Shown piece after piece: positions 44,111 through 52,583 of a stretch of 64,000 nucleotides of DNA. The stretch's first letter is position 1. Each line of letters opens with the position of its first letter. Source of the stretch: Agromyces aureus (GTDB lineage: Bacteria; Actinomycetota; Actinomycetes; Actinomycetales; Microbacteriaceae); assembly GCF_001660485.1 (NCBI RefSeq), contig NZ_CP013979.1, forward strand, positions 1,550,001 to 1,614,000, read 5' to 3'. The position numbers were made by a program, and so were the translations under genes. Below the pieces are notes generated by a model, which was not told the origin of the DNA, searched no databases, and worked only from the letters and a program-made list of their open reading frames with translations.

Positions 44111-45169
44111 ATGCCCGACACCCAGAACCGCCTGCGAGCCGTGGTCGCAGTGCCGCTCTCCGAAGCGCACTGCCGGCTCATCGAAGAGCTCGAGCCGCGC
44201 ATCGACCTCGTGCGCGACCACTCCCTGACGCATCCGATGCGCGGCCCCGCCGACTGGTCGGGCGACCCGGAGCACGTGCGCACGACCGACGAGCAGGCCG
44301 CGTTCGACGCCATGATCGACTCCGCCGAGGTGCTCTTCGGCATTCCCGACGTCGACCCAGCGGCGCTCGCACGCACGGCGAAGGCGAACCCGAACCTCCG
44401 GTGGGTGATGACGATGGCCGCGGGCGGGGGCAGCCAGGTCAAGGCGGCCGGCCTCGAACGCGAGCAGCTCGACCGCATCGCCTTCACCACGAGCGCGGGC
44501 GTGCACGGCGGCCCGCTCGCCGAGTTCGCCCTGTTCGGCGTGCTCGCCGGCGCGAAGCACCTGCCGCGCCTGACCGCCGACCAGGGCGCCCGCGAGTGGC
44601 CCGAGCGGTGGGAGATGCGCCAGCTCGATGAGATGACGGTGCTCGTGGTCGGCCTCGGCGGCATCGGCGCCGAGTGCGCACGACGCTTCAACGCGCTCGG
44701 CGCGCGGGTCTGGGGCACCACGCGCAGCGGCGACGCCGTCGAGGGCGTCGACCGCCTCATCCCGATCGACGAGCTCGAAGACGCCGTCGCCCACGTCGAC
44801 GCGATCGTGGCGACGCTGCCCGGCACCGAGGCCACGCACCACCTCCTCGGCGAGCGCGTCTTCCGCGCCGTCAGGCCCGGCGTGATCGTCGCGAACGTCG
44901 GGCGCGGTACGGTGATCGACGAGGCGGCGCTCACCACGGCGCTCGACGACGGGCGGGTCGGCTTCGCCGCACTGGACGTCTTCGAGTCCGAGCCGCTCTC
45001 GGCGGCATCGCCGCTGTGGTCGCACCCGTCGGTGCTCGTGAGTCCGCACACCGCGGCGCTCTCGCGCAAGGAGGAGGAGCGCATCGCGCGGCGGTTCGCC
45101 GACGACGCCTCCCGGTTGCTCGACGGCCTGCCGATGCGCAGCGTGGTCGACACGGTCGAGTTCTACTGA
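44111..45169 (+). CDS. D-2-hydroxyacid dehydrogenase
   Basis: A 352-residue NAD-dependent dehydrogenase of the 2-hydroxyacid family. The Rossmann motif is VLVVGLGGIGAECARRF (GLGGIG at 181-186); the catalytic Arg is in NVGRGTVIDEAAL, the acid in the FESEPL segment, and the His in SPHTAAL near 313. Such enzymes reduce 2-keto acids, for example 2-ketogluconate or hydroxypyruvate. GAAGGGG precedes the ATG. It is followed by the IclR gene in the same direction. Confidence 0.86.
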   Translation: MPDTQNRLRAVVAVPLSEAHCRLIEELEPRIDLVRDHSLTHPMRGPADWSGDPEHVRTTDEQAAFDAMIDSAEVLFGIPDVDPAALARTAKANPNLRWVMTMAAGGGSQVKAAGLEREQLDRIAFTTSAGVHGGPLAEFALFGVLAGAKHLPRLTADQGAREWPERWEMRQLDEMTVLVVGLGGIGAECARRFNALGARVWGTTRSGDAVEGVDRLIPIDELEDAVAHVDAIVATLPGTEATHHLLGERVFRAVRPGVIVANVGRGTVIDEAALTTALDDGRVGFAALDVFESEPLSAASPLWSHPSVLVSPHTAALSRKEEERIARRFADDASRLLDGLPMRSVVDTVEFY

Positions 45170-45200
45170 TCCCGCGGGTCCCGCGGACGAGAGGGGCGGC

Positions 45201-46007
45201 ATGTCCGAGGAGTCCGACGCGAAGGCCGACCGTCAGGGGCGCGACCCCGCGCCCGCCGTCACGCGCAGCCTGCGCATCCTCGGACTGCTGGCCGAGGCAT
45301 CCGGGCCCCTGACCCTCACCGAGATCGCGAGCGGCCTCGGTCTCGCGAAGTCCTCGACCGCGAACCTCTGCCTCGCGCTCGAGGCGGCCATGATGGTGCA
45401 GCGCGTGCCGCTGGGCTATCAACTCGGTCGCCGCACGATCGAGCTCGGCGGGGCGTACGCGTCGCAGTTCAGCCAGGTGCGCGAGTTCTACACGGTCTGC
45501 GAGACCTCGCCCGTGCTCGTGCACGAGGTCGTGCAGGTCGCGATGCTCGACGACACCGAGGCGCTCTACCTCGCCAGGCACGAGGGCTCGCGCAGCGTGC
45601 GCTTCGGCACGCCGCTCGGGTCGCGTCTGCCGGCGGCCCTCAGTGCGACGGGCAACGCCCTGCTCATGCCGATGGACGATGCGGATGTCGCGACGCTCCT
45701 CGCCGACCAGGCGCCGTTCCCGCGGCTCACCGATCGCAGCATCCGCGACATCCCCGACCTGCTCGTGAAGCTCGCCGCGGCGCGCGATCGCGGTTGGGCG
45801 CTCGACGACGGGGAGTCCTTCCCGGGCATCGTCGGGGTCGCCGTGCCGCTCGAGGGCTGGGCGCCGAGCGACCCGAGCCTCGCGCTCGGCGTCGCGCTGC
45901 CGGTCGCCGAGGCGACGCCGGGACGGGTCGCGTCGGTCGCCGCCGCGCTCGTCGACGCCGCCGCGCGGCTCACGAACCCGCTGAGCGCGGGGCGCAACCG
46001 GGCCTGA
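45201..46007 (+). CDS. IclR-family transcriptional regulator
   Basis: A 268-residue regulator. The winged helix is at about 22-75 (LRILGLLAEASGPLTLTEIASGLGLAKSSTANLCLAL) and the ligand-binding domain follows (RSVRFGTPLGSRLPAALSATGNALL). IclR proteins usually control neighbouring catabolic genes and bind their substrate or an intermediate. GAGGGG precedes the ATG. It lies inside the sugar-acid cluster and probably acts at the operators near 43989 and 46167. Confidence 0.9.
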   Translation: MSEESDAKADRQGRDPAPAVTRSLRILGLLAEASGPLTLTEIASGLGLAKSSTANLCLALEAAMMVQRVPLGYQLGRRTIELGGAYASQFSQVREFYTVCETSPVLVHEVVQVAMLDDTEALYLARHEGSRSVRFGTPLGSRLPAALSATGNALLMPMDDADVATLLADQAPFPRLTDRSIRDIPDLLVKLAAARDRGWALDDGESFPGIVGVAVPLEGWAPSDPSLALGVALPVAEATPGRVASVAAALVDAAARLTNPLSAGRNRA

Positions 46008-46059
46008 GCGCGGGGCGCACCCGGGCTGAGGCCGGCCCGCGGCATCCGCTCGCCCTGAT

Positions 46060-46082
46060 CACGCCGTGCGCGCCACGGCGTG
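46060..46082 (+). terminator. Hairpin after the IclR gene
   Basis: A perfect 9-bp stem, CACGCCGTG and CACGGCGTG around loop CGCGC, lies 52 bases after the stop. It separates the regulator transcript from the transporter promoter. Confidence 0.5.
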
Positions 46083-46155
46083 CTTCGTCGCGCCCTGACG
46101 CACGCCTCCGGCATCCGCTCGCTCGATCGCGTTCAGCCGAATTGCGTCCAAGGGG

Positions 46156-46184
46156 TTGAACTGGGTACAACGCGTTGGTACAGT
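46156..46184 (+). promoter_or_regulatory. Promoter and operator of the sugar-acid transporter operon
   Basis: TTGAAC at 46156-46161, a 17-base spacer and TACAGT at 46179-46184. The spacer holds the perfect palindrome CAACGCGTTG (46168-46177) inside the wider GTACAACGCGTTGGTAC (46165-46181). The position predicts repression of the downstream operon, most likely by the IclR protein. The leader is about 38 bases and contains AAAGGAGA. Confidence 0.7.
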
Positions 46185-46228
46185 GGCCGTCATCGCGACT
46201 CGTGCGAGCCGATCAAAGGAGATGGCAC

Positions 46229-47641
46229 ATGACCGGTACAGCCCCCAGTCCCACCGCGGTGAAAGACGATCCCGAGTACGCTGCGAACCTCAAGCGCGCG
46301 ACCTACGCCTCGAGCATCGGCAGCGCGCTGGAGTACTTCGACTTCGCGCTCTACGGGCTCTCGACGGCGCTGATCTTCAACGTGCTGTTCTTCCCTCAAG
46401 ACGACCCGGCCATGGCCACGGTCGCCGCGTTCGCCACCTACGGCGTCGGCTTCCTCGCCCGCCCGTTCGGTGGCCTCTTCTTCGGCCGGCTCGGCGACCG
46501 GCTCGGCCGCAAGTGGGTGCTCGTCATCACGATCATGCTCATGGGCGGCGCCTCGACCGCGATCGGCCTGCTGCCGACCTACGAGGCCATCGGCATCTGG
46601 GCGCCCATCCTCCTCGTGACGATGCGCCTGCTGCAGGGCTTCGGCGCCGGCGCTGAGCAGGCCGGCTCGACCGTGCTCATGGCCGAGTACGCGCCGGTGC
46701 GGCGCCGCGGCTTCTTCTCGTCGCTGCCGTTCATCGGCATCCAGGCGGGCACGCTGCTCGCCGCGCTCGTCTTCAGCCTTATCACGCTGCTGCCCGAGGA
46801 GGCGCTGCTCACCTGGGGTTGGCGCGTGCCCTTCCTCGCCTCGTTCCTCCTGATCATCGTCGCGCTCTTCATCCGCATGCGCCTCAAGGAGACCCCGACC
46901 TTCGTGCAGCTCGAGAAGCACGAGCAGATCGCCGAGAAGCCCGTCAAGGAGATCTTCACGAAGGGCCTGCCCGGCGTCATCGTCGGCATCGGCCTGCGCA
47001 TGGCCGAGAACGGCGGCTCCTACATGTTCCAGGCGCTCGCGCTCGCGTTCTTCGTCTCGGTCGTCGGCCCGGACACCGACAAGAGCCTGCTCACCTGGGG
47101 CGTGACCTTCGGTTCGCTGCTCGGCATCTTCACCGTGCCGCTCACGGGCGCCATCTCCGACCGCGTCGGCCGGCGCACCGTGTACCGCTTCGGCGCCGTG
47201 TTCATGCTCCTCTACGCCGTGCCCGCATGGTGGCTCATCTCGCTCGGCAGCTACCCGATCGCCATCGCCGCGGTCGCGGTCGGCATCGGCATCGCCGTGA
47301 ACACCATGCTCGGCCCGCAGTGCGCGATGCTGCCGGAGCTCTTCGGCAACCGCCACCGCTACCTCGGCGTCGCCATGGCCCGCGAACTCTCCGCGGTGCT
47401 GGCCGGCGGCCTGGCCGGCGTGCTGGGCGCGTACCTCATCGCCGTCAGCGACGGCAACTGGGTGCTGCTCGCGATCTACATGGTCGTGCTCGCGCTCATC
47501 ACGACGGCGTCCACGTTCCTCGTGCCCGAGACGCTCCGCCGCGACCTCACCCGCATGGACGACGCGATCAAGGTCTCGAGTTCCGAGTCCGGCGACGACG
47601 TCGACGCGAGCACCCTCTCCATCCGGACGATCCAGTGGTGA
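46229..47641 (+). CDS. MFS transporter, metabolite:H+ symporter (MHS) type
   Basis: A 470-residue twelve-helix major facilitator. The N-terminal SSIGSALEYFDFALYG and the loop GRLGDRLGRKWVL with GFGAGAEQAGSTVLMAEYAP mark the metabolite:H+ symporter group (ShiA/KgtP-like), which carries organic acids. The frame opens earlier, but AAAGGAGA and family alignment fix the ATG at 46229. It is the first gene of an operon with SDR, FAH-type and idonate dehydrogenase-like genes, so a sugar acid is the likely substrate. Confidence 0.87.
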   Translation: MTGTAPSPTAVKDDPEYAANLKRATYASSIGSALEYFDFALYGLSTALIFNVLFFPQDDPAMATVAAFATYGVGFLARPFGGLFFGRLGDRLGRKWVLVITIMLMGGASTAIGLLPTYEAIGIWAPILLVTMRLLQGFGAGAEQAGSTVLMAEYAPVRRRGFFSSLPFIGIQAGTLLAALVFSLITLLPEEALLTWGWRVPFLASFLLIIVALFIRMRLKETPTFVQLEKHEQIAEKPVKEIFTKGLPGVIVGIGLRMAENGGSYMFQALALAFFVSVVGPDTDKSLLTWGVTFGSLLGIFTVPLTGAISDRVGRRTVYRFGAVFMLLYAVPAWWLISLGSYPIAIAAVAVGIGIAVNTMLGPQCAMLPELFGNRHRYLGVAMARELSAVLAGGLAGVLGAYLIAVSDGNWVLLAIYMVVLALITTASTFLVPETLRRDLTRMDDAIKVSSSESGDDVDASTLSIRTIQW

Positions 47642-48411
47642 CCGGACTCGCCGCCTTCGACCTCACCGGGCGCACCGCGCTCGTCACGGGCTCGAGTCAG
47701 GGCATCGGGCGGGCGCTCGCCGGGGGCCTCGCGGCCGCCGGGGCGACGGTCGTCGTGCACGGTCGAGACGCGGGCAAAGCGGCACGAGCGGCGGACGAGA
47801 TCGCCGAGGCGACGGGTTCGCGCACGATCAGCGCGGTCTTCGACGTGACGGATGCCGCGGCGGTCGACGCGGGCATCGAAGCCGTCGAGGCCGAGCTCGG
47901 CACGCCCGACATCGTCGTGAACAACGCCGGCATCCAGCGACGCGCGCCGATCGCGGAGTTCAGCGACGCCGACTGGCACGAGCTCGTCGAGACGAACCTG
48001 TCGAGCGCGTTCCACCTCTCGCGGCGGGTGGCCCGCGGCATGATCGAGCGCGGCTCGGGCAAGCTCATCCAGATCGGCAGCGTGCAGTCGCAACTCGCTC
48101 GCCCCTCCATCGCCCCGTACGCGGCGACCAAGGGCGCGATCGTGATGCTCACCAAGGGACTCTGCGCCGACCTCGCGCCGCACGGCGTGCAGGCCAACGC
48201 GATCGCGCCCGGGTACTTCGCGACCGAGCTCACGCAGGCGCTCGTCGCCGACGAGACCTTCTCGGCGTGGGTGCGCGGCCGAACGCCGGCGGGCCGCTGG
48301 GGCGAGGTCGACGACCTCGTCGGCGCGCTCGTCTTCCTCGCGAGCAGCGCGAGCGACTTCGTGAACGGCCAGACGATCTACGTCGACGGCGGAATGACGG
48401 CGGTGGTCTGA
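47638..48411 (+). CDS. SDR oxidoreductase, gluconate 5-dehydrogenase-like
   Basis: A 257-residue short-chain dehydrogenase. The cofactor motif is GSSQGIG at 18-24, NNAGIQRR follows, and the catalytic Tyr-Lys are in YAATK at about 161-165. The FNLTGRTALVTG-like start and the NNAGIQRRAPIAEF segment resemble 5-ketogluconate reductases (IdnO/Gno). The GTG overlaps the transporter stop. In the context it would interconvert 5-ketogluconate and gluconate; this is inferred from similarity and neighbours. Confidence 0.82.
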   Translation: MTGLAAFDLTGRTALVTGSSQGIGRALAGGLAAAGATVVVHGRDAGKAARAADEIAEATGSRTISAVFDVTDAAAVDAGIEAVEAELGTPDIVVNNAGIQRRAPIAEFSDADWHELVETNLSSAFHLSRRVARGMIERGSGKLIQIGSVQSQLARPSIAPYAATKGAIVMLTKGLCADLAPHGVQANAIAPGYFATELTQALVADETFSAWVRGRTPAGRWGEVDDLVGALVFLASSASDFVNGQTIYVDGGMTAVV

Positions 48412-49142
48412 TGCGCATCGCCAGGATCGCCACGCCCGCCGGGCCGGTTCACGTTCGGGAATCCGTCGACGGCTGGGTGCCGATCGAGGACCCGTACCCC
48501 GCGTTCGCCGAGGGGAGGCGCCCGGTCGACGCCGGAACGCCGCTCCTCGGCGAGCTCCTCCCTCCGTGCGAGCCGCTCGTCGTCGTGGGCATCGCCCAGA
48601 ACGGGCCGGAGCACGCCTCGCCCGTGCAGGCGTGGCTGAAGAGCCCGCGCTCGGTCGTGGCATCCGGAGTGCCGGTCACCCTGCGTCGCGACGCGGGTAC
48701 GACGGTCGCCGAGGGCGAGATCGCGATCGTGATCGGGCGCGAGACGACCGGCCTGACGGCGGCGAACGCGCACGAGTACGTGCTCGGCGTGACCGCGGTG
48801 AACGACCTGTCGAGCCCCGACCGGGCTGCGATCGACCCGCGCAACTTCGAACCGAAGGCGGGGGAGGGCTACACGCCCCTCGGCCCGGTGATCGACACCG
48901 AGGCCGATCTCGACGACGTGTCGCTCGAGTTCTTCGTCGACGGCGTGCTCACGGGCGCGACCAGCAGCCGCGCACTGCCGGCGTCGCCGCGCGAATGCCT
49001 CGCCTACCTCGCCGCCTGGACCACCCTCGGCCCAGGAGACGTCGTCATGACGGGCGCCCCGACCTCGCAGGCCCCGATCGACCCCGGCGCCCTCGTCGAG
49101 ATCGAGGTCGCCGGCATCCGGCTCGTCACCCCCACCCGCTAG
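48411..49142 (+). CDS. Fumarylacetoacetate hydrolase-family protein
   Basis: A 243-residue FAH-fold enzyme. The metal-binding acidic pair is in AEGEIAIVIGRE, with GYTPLGPVID and GDVVMTGAPTSQAPIDPG as later family motifs. FAH proteins include hydrolases, isomerases and decarboxylases of 2-keto acids. Its ATG overlaps the SDR stop by one base. Its presence is not explained by a simple idonate-gluconate route, which has no step needing this fold. Confidence 0.82.
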   Translation: MRIARIATPAGPVHVRESVDGWVPIEDPYPAFAEGRRPVDAGTPLLGELLPPCEPLVVVGIAQNGPEHASPVQAWLKSPRSVVASGVPVTLRRDAGTTVAEGEIAIVIGRETTGLTAANAHEYVLGVTAVNDLSSPDRAAIDPRNFEPKAGEGYTPLGPVIDTEADLDDVSLEFFVDGVLTGATSSRALPASPRECLAYLAAWTTLGPGDVVMTGAPTSQAPIDPGALVEIEVAGIRLVTPTR

Positions 49143-49179
49143 CCCCGCTCCAGCCCACCGTCGTTCTCCGGAGGACCCC

Positions 49180-50214
49180 ATGCCGAACCTCGGCGTCGTC
49201 GCCCACGCGGCCGACGACCTGCGCGTCGAAGCGCTGCCAGAACCCTCGCCCGCTGCAGATGAGGCGGTGCTCGAGATCGCCTTCGGCGGCGTGTGCGGCT
49301 CCGACCTGCACTACTGGCGCCACGGTGCCGCCGGCGCCTCGGTGCTGCGCGAGCCCATGGTGCTCGGGCACGAGATCTCGGGCACCGTGGTCGCGGCCGC
49401 CGCCGACGGCAGCGGGCCCTCGGCCGGCACCCGCGTCGCCGTGCACCCGCTCACCCCCCATGGCGACGGCATCACGCCGTGGCCCGCCGACCGCCCGAAC
49501 CTCGCGCCCGCGTCGAGCTACCTCGGCTCGGCGCTGCACCTGCCGCACACGCAGGGCGGATTCGCCAGGCGGGTCGCGCTGCCCACCCGCCTGCTGCACG
49601 CCGTGCCCGAGACCCTGCCGCTCGAGGTCGCCGCGCTCGCCGAGCCGGCCGCCGTCGCCTGGCACGGGCTCGAACGGGCCGGCGACGTGAGCGGCAAGCG
49701 GGTGCTCGTCATCGGCGCCGGCCCCATCGGCCAGCTCGTCGTCGCGGTCGCGCGCCACCACGGCGCGGCCGAGGTCTTCGCGACCGACCTGCACGCACTG
49801 CCGCGGCGCATCGCCGAGCAGCACGGCGCGACGACCCTCGCAGCGGCGGATGCCGCGGCGCTCGCCGCGCTGCACGCCGACGTCGTCGTCGAGTCCAGCG
49901 GCACCGTGCCGGGCCTCGCGAGCGCGATCGAGGCGGCCCGTCGCGGCGGCACCGTCGTGCTGCTCGGACTCCAGCGCGCCGGCGACGTGCCCGCCGCCGT
50001 GGCCACTGCGATCACGCGCGAGCTCACGATCGTCGGCTCGTTCCGCTTCGCCGACGAGTTCGACGACGTCATCGCGGCGCTCGCCGATGGCTCGCTCGAC
50101 GTCTCGGGCGTCGTCACGCACGTGCTGCCCGCCGACCGCGCGCTCGAGGCGTTCGGCGTCGCGGCCGACGCATCCGTCTCCTCGAAGGTGCTGCTCGACT
50201 TCACCGGCGAGTGA
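49180..50214 (+). CDS. L-idonate 5-dehydrogenase-like zinc MDR enzyme
   Basis: A 344-residue polyol/sugar-acid dehydrogenase. Catalytic zinc ligands are present: Cys39 in GVCGSDLHYW, and His64-Glu65 in GHEISG. CGSDLHYW, YLGSALHLPHTQGGF and the cofactor motif VLVIGAGPIGQLVVAVA resemble L-idonate 5-dehydrogenases. The structural-zinc lobe, which normally has four cysteines, has none (residues 86-117 read VAVHPLTPHGDG...LAPASSY), so the second zinc site is lost. A GGAGGACC site precedes the ATG. It ends the operon. Confidence 0.83.
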   Translation: MPNLGVVAHAADDLRVEALPEPSPAADEAVLEIAFGGVCGSDLHYWRHGAAGASVLREPMVLGHEISGTVVAAAADGSGPSAGTRVAVHPLTPHGDGITPWPADRPNLAPASSYLGSALHLPHTQGGFARRVALPTRLLHAVPETLPLEVAALAEPAAVAWHGLERAGDVSGKRVLVIGAGPIGQLVVAVARHHGAAEVFATDLHALPRRIAEQHGATTLAAADAAALAALHADVVVESSGTVPGLASAIEAARRGGTVVLLGLQRAGDVPAAVATAITRELTIVGSFRFADEFDDVIAALADGSLDVSGVVTHVLPADRALEAFGVAADASVSSKVLLDFTGE

Positions 50215-50254
50215 GCGTCGCGACGCGGGCGATTCCGCGCCGCGCGACATCGGG

Positions 50255-50260
50255 TAGACT
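50255..50260 (+). promoter_or_regulatory. -10 box of rplY
   Basis: TAGACT implies transcription from about 50267 and a leader of nearly 190 bases before the ATG at 50454. Confidence 0.5.
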
Positions 50261-50266
50261 TGCCTG

Positions 50267-50453
50267 CGAACTTCGGCGAGGGATGCCCGAACACCCGAGA
50301 GATCGGGCGGCATACGGCATCCGTGATCGACGCGGTGGGAGCAGGCTCCACGGCTATTTCCTCACGCATCCGCGCATCGTGCATGCAGCGGCGTTCGAGT
50401 TGAAGACATCAGACACACGATCTGGGCCGAGTGAGCCCGCAAGGAGAAGAACC
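50267..50453 (+). other. Structured 5' leader of rplY
   Basis: The leader can form CCCGA-GAGA-TCGGG, a stem closed by a GNRA tetraloop, enclosed by ATGCC/GGCAT; then a bulged stem GTGGGAGC/GCTCCAC; then GGGC/GCCC just before AAGGAGAAG. I know no named element with this layout. It could be an autoregulatory ribosomal-protein leader. Confidence 0.35.
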
Positions 50454-51080
50454 ATGGCTGAAGACAACAAGGTCGTCGCGGACATCCGCGAATCGTTCGG
50501 CAAGGGCGCCGCCCGCAAGATCCGCGCCGTGGGCAAGATCCCCGCCGTGATCTACGGCCACGGCACCGAGCCCCAGCACGTCACGCTGCCCGGCCACCAG
50601 GTCGCGCTGCTCATCCGCAAGGCGAACGCCGTGCTCGACCTCGACATCGCGGGCAAGAGCCAGCTCGTGCTCGTCAAGGACGTCCAGAAGGACCCCGTGC
50701 ACCAGATCATCGAGCACATGGACCTCATCGTCATCAAGAAGGGCGAGAAGGTCCAGGTCGAGATCCCCGTGCACGTCGAGGGCGAGCCCGCCGCCGGCAC
50801 GATCGCCGCCGTCGAGTCGCACACGCTGCTGCTCGAGGTCGAGGCGACCCACATCCCCGAGCGCGTCGTCGTCTCGGTCGAGGGCCTCGAAGAGGGCAGC
50901 CAGATCCACGCCAAGGACGTCGAACTGCCCAAGGGCGCCTCGCTCGTCACCGACGAGGAGTCGCTCATCGTCGCCGTGCACACCCCGCAGAAGGCCGACC
51001 TCGGCGAGGAGGCCGCCGAGGCCGAGGCCGAGACCGAGGCTGCCGAAGAGGCTGCGGCCGAAGAGGCTGCCGCCGAGTAA
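50454..51080 (+). CDS. rplY: 50S ribosomal protein L25/Ctc
   Basis: 5S rRNA-binding protein of the long Ctc form, 208 residues. The L25 domain is at about 1-95 (ARKIRAVGKIPAVIYGHG), the TL5-like C-terminal domain at about 96-183, and the tail is an almost pure Glu/Ala stretch. AAGGAGAAG precedes the ATG. pth follows, as in Rv1015c-Rv1014c. The long leader suggests post-transcriptional control. Confidence 0.95.
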   Translation: MAEDNKVVADIRESFGKGAARKIRAVGKIPAVIYGHGTEPQHVTLPGHQVALLIRKANAVLDLDIAGKSQLVLVKDVQKDPVHQIIEHMDLIVIKKGEKVQVEIPVHVEGEPAAGTIAAVESHTLLLEVEATHIPERVVVSVEGLEEGSQIHAKDVELPKGASLVTDEESLIVAVHTPQKADLGEEAAEAEAETEAAEEAAAEEAAAE

Positions 51081-51214
51081 TCTCAGCGCACGCACGCCGA
51101 TCGGGCCTGCGGCATCGCATCCGGGTACGCTCGGATGCGGGCCGCGGGCCCGTTCCCGTTCCACCCGCGAACTCCCCACCCGACCCCGCCCGACCATCGA
51201 ACGGAGACGCACCC

Positions 51215-51847
51215 ATGGGTCTGCTCGACCTGCTCCGCCTCCGCCGGAAGGAAGACCCCACCGTGGCCGCGAACACCTGGCTCGTCGTGGGCCTCGGCAA
51301 CCCCGGAGCCCAGTACGCCGCGAACCGGCACAACGTCGGCCAGATGGTCGTCGACGAGCTCGCCGCACGCATCGGCGCGAGCTTCAAGACGCACAAGACG
51401 CCGTCGCGCGTGGCCGAGGGCTTCCTCCGACCGGGCGGGCCCAAGCTCGTGCTCGCGAAGTCGAACGGGTTCATGAACACCTCCGGCGGCCCGGTCTCCG
51501 CGCTGCTCAAGTTCTACGGCCTCGAACCCGACCGGCTCATCGTCGTGCACGACGAGCTCGACATCCCGTTCGACACGGTTCGACTGAAGGCCGGGGGTGG
51601 GCATGGCGGCCACAACGGCCTCCGCGACATCCTGAAGGCCACCGGCAACGTCGACTTCACGCGCGTGCGCGTCGGCGTCGGCCGCCCTCCGGGTCGCCAG
51701 GACGCCGCCGATTTCGTGCTCAAGGACTTCTCCGGCACGGAGCGTGCGACGCTGCCCAATCTGATCTCGGATGCCGCTGACGCCGTCGAGGCGATCGCCG
51801 ACCTGGGTCTCGTGGCGGCGCAGCAGAAGTTCCACTCGCCGGCCTGA
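51215..51847 (+). CDS. pth: Peptidyl-tRNA hydrolase
   Basis: Releases tRNA from stalled peptidyl-tRNA. The catalytic His39 is in YAANRHNVG; LAKSNGFMNTSGG and VVHDELDIPF complete the active site, and GGGHGGHNGLRDI is present. The enzyme core starts at about residue 20; the first 19 residues are a short extension. Length 210. It lies 134 bases after rplY. Confidence 0.95.
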   Translation: MGLLDLLRLRRKEDPTVAANTWLVVGLGNPGAQYAANRHNVGQMVVDELAARIGASFKTHKTPSRVAEGFLRPGGPKLVLAKSNGFMNTSGGPVSALLKFYGLEPDRLIVVHDELDIPFDTVRLKAGGGHGGHNGLRDILKATGNVDFTRVRVGVGRPPGRQDAADFVLKDFSGTERATLPNLISDAADAVEAIADLGLVAAQQKFHSPA

Positions 51848-51862
51848 TCGTGGGGTCGACCG

Positions 51863-52516
51863 TCAGCCGGTGAAGACCGGCAGCCGCCAGTCGAACGCGA
51901 CCGCGGCGAGCCGGGCCGCGAGGCACACGACGAACCCGACGGCCATCGCCCAGCGCGGATCCAGGCGCAGTCGCGCCGCGAGCACCAATGCGAGGGCGCC
52001 CAGGATCGCCGCGCTGGCGTAGAAGCTCTCCGTGAGCACGATCGGCGTCCGGCCGATGAGCACGTCGCGCACGACGCCCCCACCCACCGCGGTGATCGCG
52101 CCGAGCGCGACGGCGACGATCGCGTTCGCGCGGAGCGAGAGCGCCTTCTCGGCGCCCGCGACCGCGAAGAGCGACAGGGCGATCGCATCGAGCACGACGA
52201 CGACGCCCGAGCCGGCCCCGAGCAGCGGGCGCAGCGGGATCGCCGCGAGCGAGCCGAGGATCGCGACGGTCAGCCGCAACGGCGAGCGGAACGCGGCCGG
52301 CGGCGCATCGCCAAGGAGCAGATCCCGGAGGACGCCGCCGACGAGTGCCGTCGAGAATCCGACGACGACGACCCCGAGCAGATCGAGGCCCGCGGCCATG
52401 CCGATCGCGGCCCCGCCGACCGCGAAGACCGTGGTTCCCGCGATGTCCGCGAGGTCGAACGCGAGCCGCGCCGCGCGCGTCCGCGAGGTGCGACCCGTCG
52501 CTGCCGTTCGATCCAT
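51863..52516 (-). CDS. TRIC (UPF0126) family cation channel-like protein
   Basis: A 217-residue membrane protein with six to seven spans built as two copies of a three-helix unit. Each unit has its glycine-rich motif: FSTALVGGVLRDLLLGD and ITAVGGGVVRDVLIGR. Bacterial members form trimeric potassium-permeable channels. The ATG at 52516 is supported by GACACT six bases upstream. It is convergent with pth, 15 bases apart. Confidence 0.85.
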   Translation of the reverse strand: MDRTAATGRTSRTRAARLAFDLADIAGTTVFAVGGAAIGMAAGLDLLGVVVVGFSTALVGGVLRDLLLGDAPPAAFRSPLRLTVAILGSLAAIPLRPLLGAGSGVVVVLDAIALSLFAVAGAEKALSLRANAIVAVALGAITAVGGGVVRDVLIGRTPIVLTESFYASAAILGALALVLAARLRLDPRWAMAVGFVVCLAARLAAVAFDWRLPVFTG

Positions 52517-52522
52517 GGGGCC

Positions 52523-52528
52523 AGTGTC
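52523..52528 (-). promoter_or_regulatory. Possible leaderless -10 box of the TRIC gene
   Basis: GACACT on the minus strand ends six bases before the ATG at 52516. Confidence 0.35.
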
Positions 52529-52583
52529 GACCGCGAGCCTCGTCCGTCGCCGGAGGCGCACCGAGGCGCGGGGCGGGTCGCGC

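Noticed and set aside
39680..50214. Horizontally acquired island between fadD and rplY
   Set aside because: The segment breaks the conserved gene order, but base composition, codon use and the density of the GGATGCC element look like the rest, and no mobility gene or flanking repeat is seen. Lineage-specific insertion is possible; recent transfer is not supported.
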